Below are positions 63,762 through 64,000 of a stretch of 64,000 bases of DNA, piece after piece. Source of the DNA: Phytomonospora sp040655735 (GTDB taxonomy: Bacteria > Actinomycetota > Actinomycetes > Mycobacteriales > Micromonosporaceae); contig NZ_JBFAKK010000005.1 of NCBI RefSeq assembly GCF_040655735.1, positions 372,001 to 436,000 on the forward strand. Direction: 5' to 3'. Within the stretch, counting starts at the first letter, position 1. Each line of letters begins with the position of its first letter. The position numbers were made by a program, and so were the translations under genes. A model generated the notes under the pieces. That model saw nothing but the letters and a program-made list of their open reading frames with translations, was not told where the DNA came from and did no database searches.

Positions 63762-64000
63762 TCAGGGGTTGTTGGGCACCCAGGTCGTCGACTTCTCGCC
63801 CTCGCCGGCGGCGTTGACCGCCTGGACGGTGACACAGTCGAGGAACGGGTAGTTGAACTCGATGGCGTAGGTGGCGTCGTTGAGGTCCAGCAGCACCGTG
63901 CCATCGCACTTCTTCAGGATGTAACCGCTGATCCGCAGGCCCCCGTCGGATACGGGCCACTCCCAGTTCGCCGCGTACTTGCCCGCACCGGTCCGCCACG
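63762..64000 (-). CDS. 3' end of a paralogous FnIII-like Cys-pair protein (partial)
   Basis: 79 codons plus 2 bases enter from the right edge and end at TGA 63764-63762. The translation WRTGAGKYAANWEWPVSDGG ... YILKKCDGTVLLDL ... FLDCVTVQAVNAAGEGEKST aligns along its length with the C-terminal domain of the gene at 63023-63727, including both cysteines and the NAxGEG turn. It lies 34 bases before that gene's start on the same strand, so the two form a duplicated pair. No start lies within the window. Confidence 0.8.
   Translation of the reverse strand, partial: WRTGAGKYAANWEWPVSDGGLRISGYILKKCDGTVLLDLNDATYAIEFNYPFLDCVTVQAVNAAGEGEKSTTWVPNNP

Overview
The window is a high-GC actinomycete chromosome segment, probably from a mycelial, sporulating lineage. 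The GC-rich third codon positions, many GTG starts, a BldM-type developmental regulator, HrcA/CIRCE heat-shock control, a His-tailed GroEL1, PASTA-less Pkn-type kinase and mycothiol-type DinB-fold protein all point that way. The order cannot be fixed from sequence alone. From memory of the families, two stretches keep old actinobacterial gene order: lpdA / GGCT-like / M20D amidohydrolase / pmmB at 1-11.5 kb resembles the M. tuberculosis Rv3303c-Rv3308 area, and groES-groEL1-bldM-DUF5319-guaB-guaB3-guaA at 28-44 kb resembles both the Streptomyces and mycobacterial purine/chaperone regions. No transposase, integrase, tRNA, rRNA or CRISPR array was seen.

Layout. 0-11.5 kb holds core metabolism: a flavoprotein quinone reductase, a DUF4349 lipoprotein, DoxX, an amidohydrolase, a low-GC regulatory island with a small LuxR-HTH gene, an MFS exporter, a methylmalonyl-CoA-mutase-type catalytic subunit, a Ser/Thr kinase and PmmB. 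11.6-21.1 kb holds two half-size ABC exporters with complementary broken ATPase motifs. They are separated by an acidic lipoprotein, a MacAB-like cassette and a 1.75-kb gene-free island full of tandem repeats and a G-quadruplex-prone tract. 21-28 kb is a redox/detoxification cluster (DoxX-TetR, OhrR-Ohr-MDR reductase, SDR-HxlR-imine reductase) plus a THUMP-type methyltransferase. 28-45 kb is groES-groEL1, secreted I36-type protein and TetR, bldM, the guanine-nucleotide genes guaB, guaB3 and guaA, a large orphan membrane protein, a GT2 glycosyltransferase, a FUSC membrane protein and a tandem Nudix protein. 45-53 kb has pssA and a psd fusion gene (phosphatidylethanolamine synthesis), LysR, an M64 metallopeptidase, a frameshifted transglutaminase-like gene and an AfsR/SARP-type regulator. 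53-59 kb is an envelope-stress module (PspC proteins, PspC-histidine kinase, NarL regulator) followed by a cell-wall-anchored thioester adhesin. 59-64 kb carries a patatin lipase, a PlsC-like acyltransferase, NADP-isocitrate dehydrogenase and two paralogous membrane-anchored Cys-pair proteins, one cut off by the window end.

Two observations stand out. First, 14 genes share the same start architecture: a -10 hexamer placed 6-7 bases before the start codon with no needed Shine-Dalgarno sequence, predicting leaderless mRNAs and fixing several start codons. Second, the two ABC half-transporters look like the two halves of one heterodimeric exporter whose genes have been driven 6 kb apart by the MacAB cassette and the repeat island.
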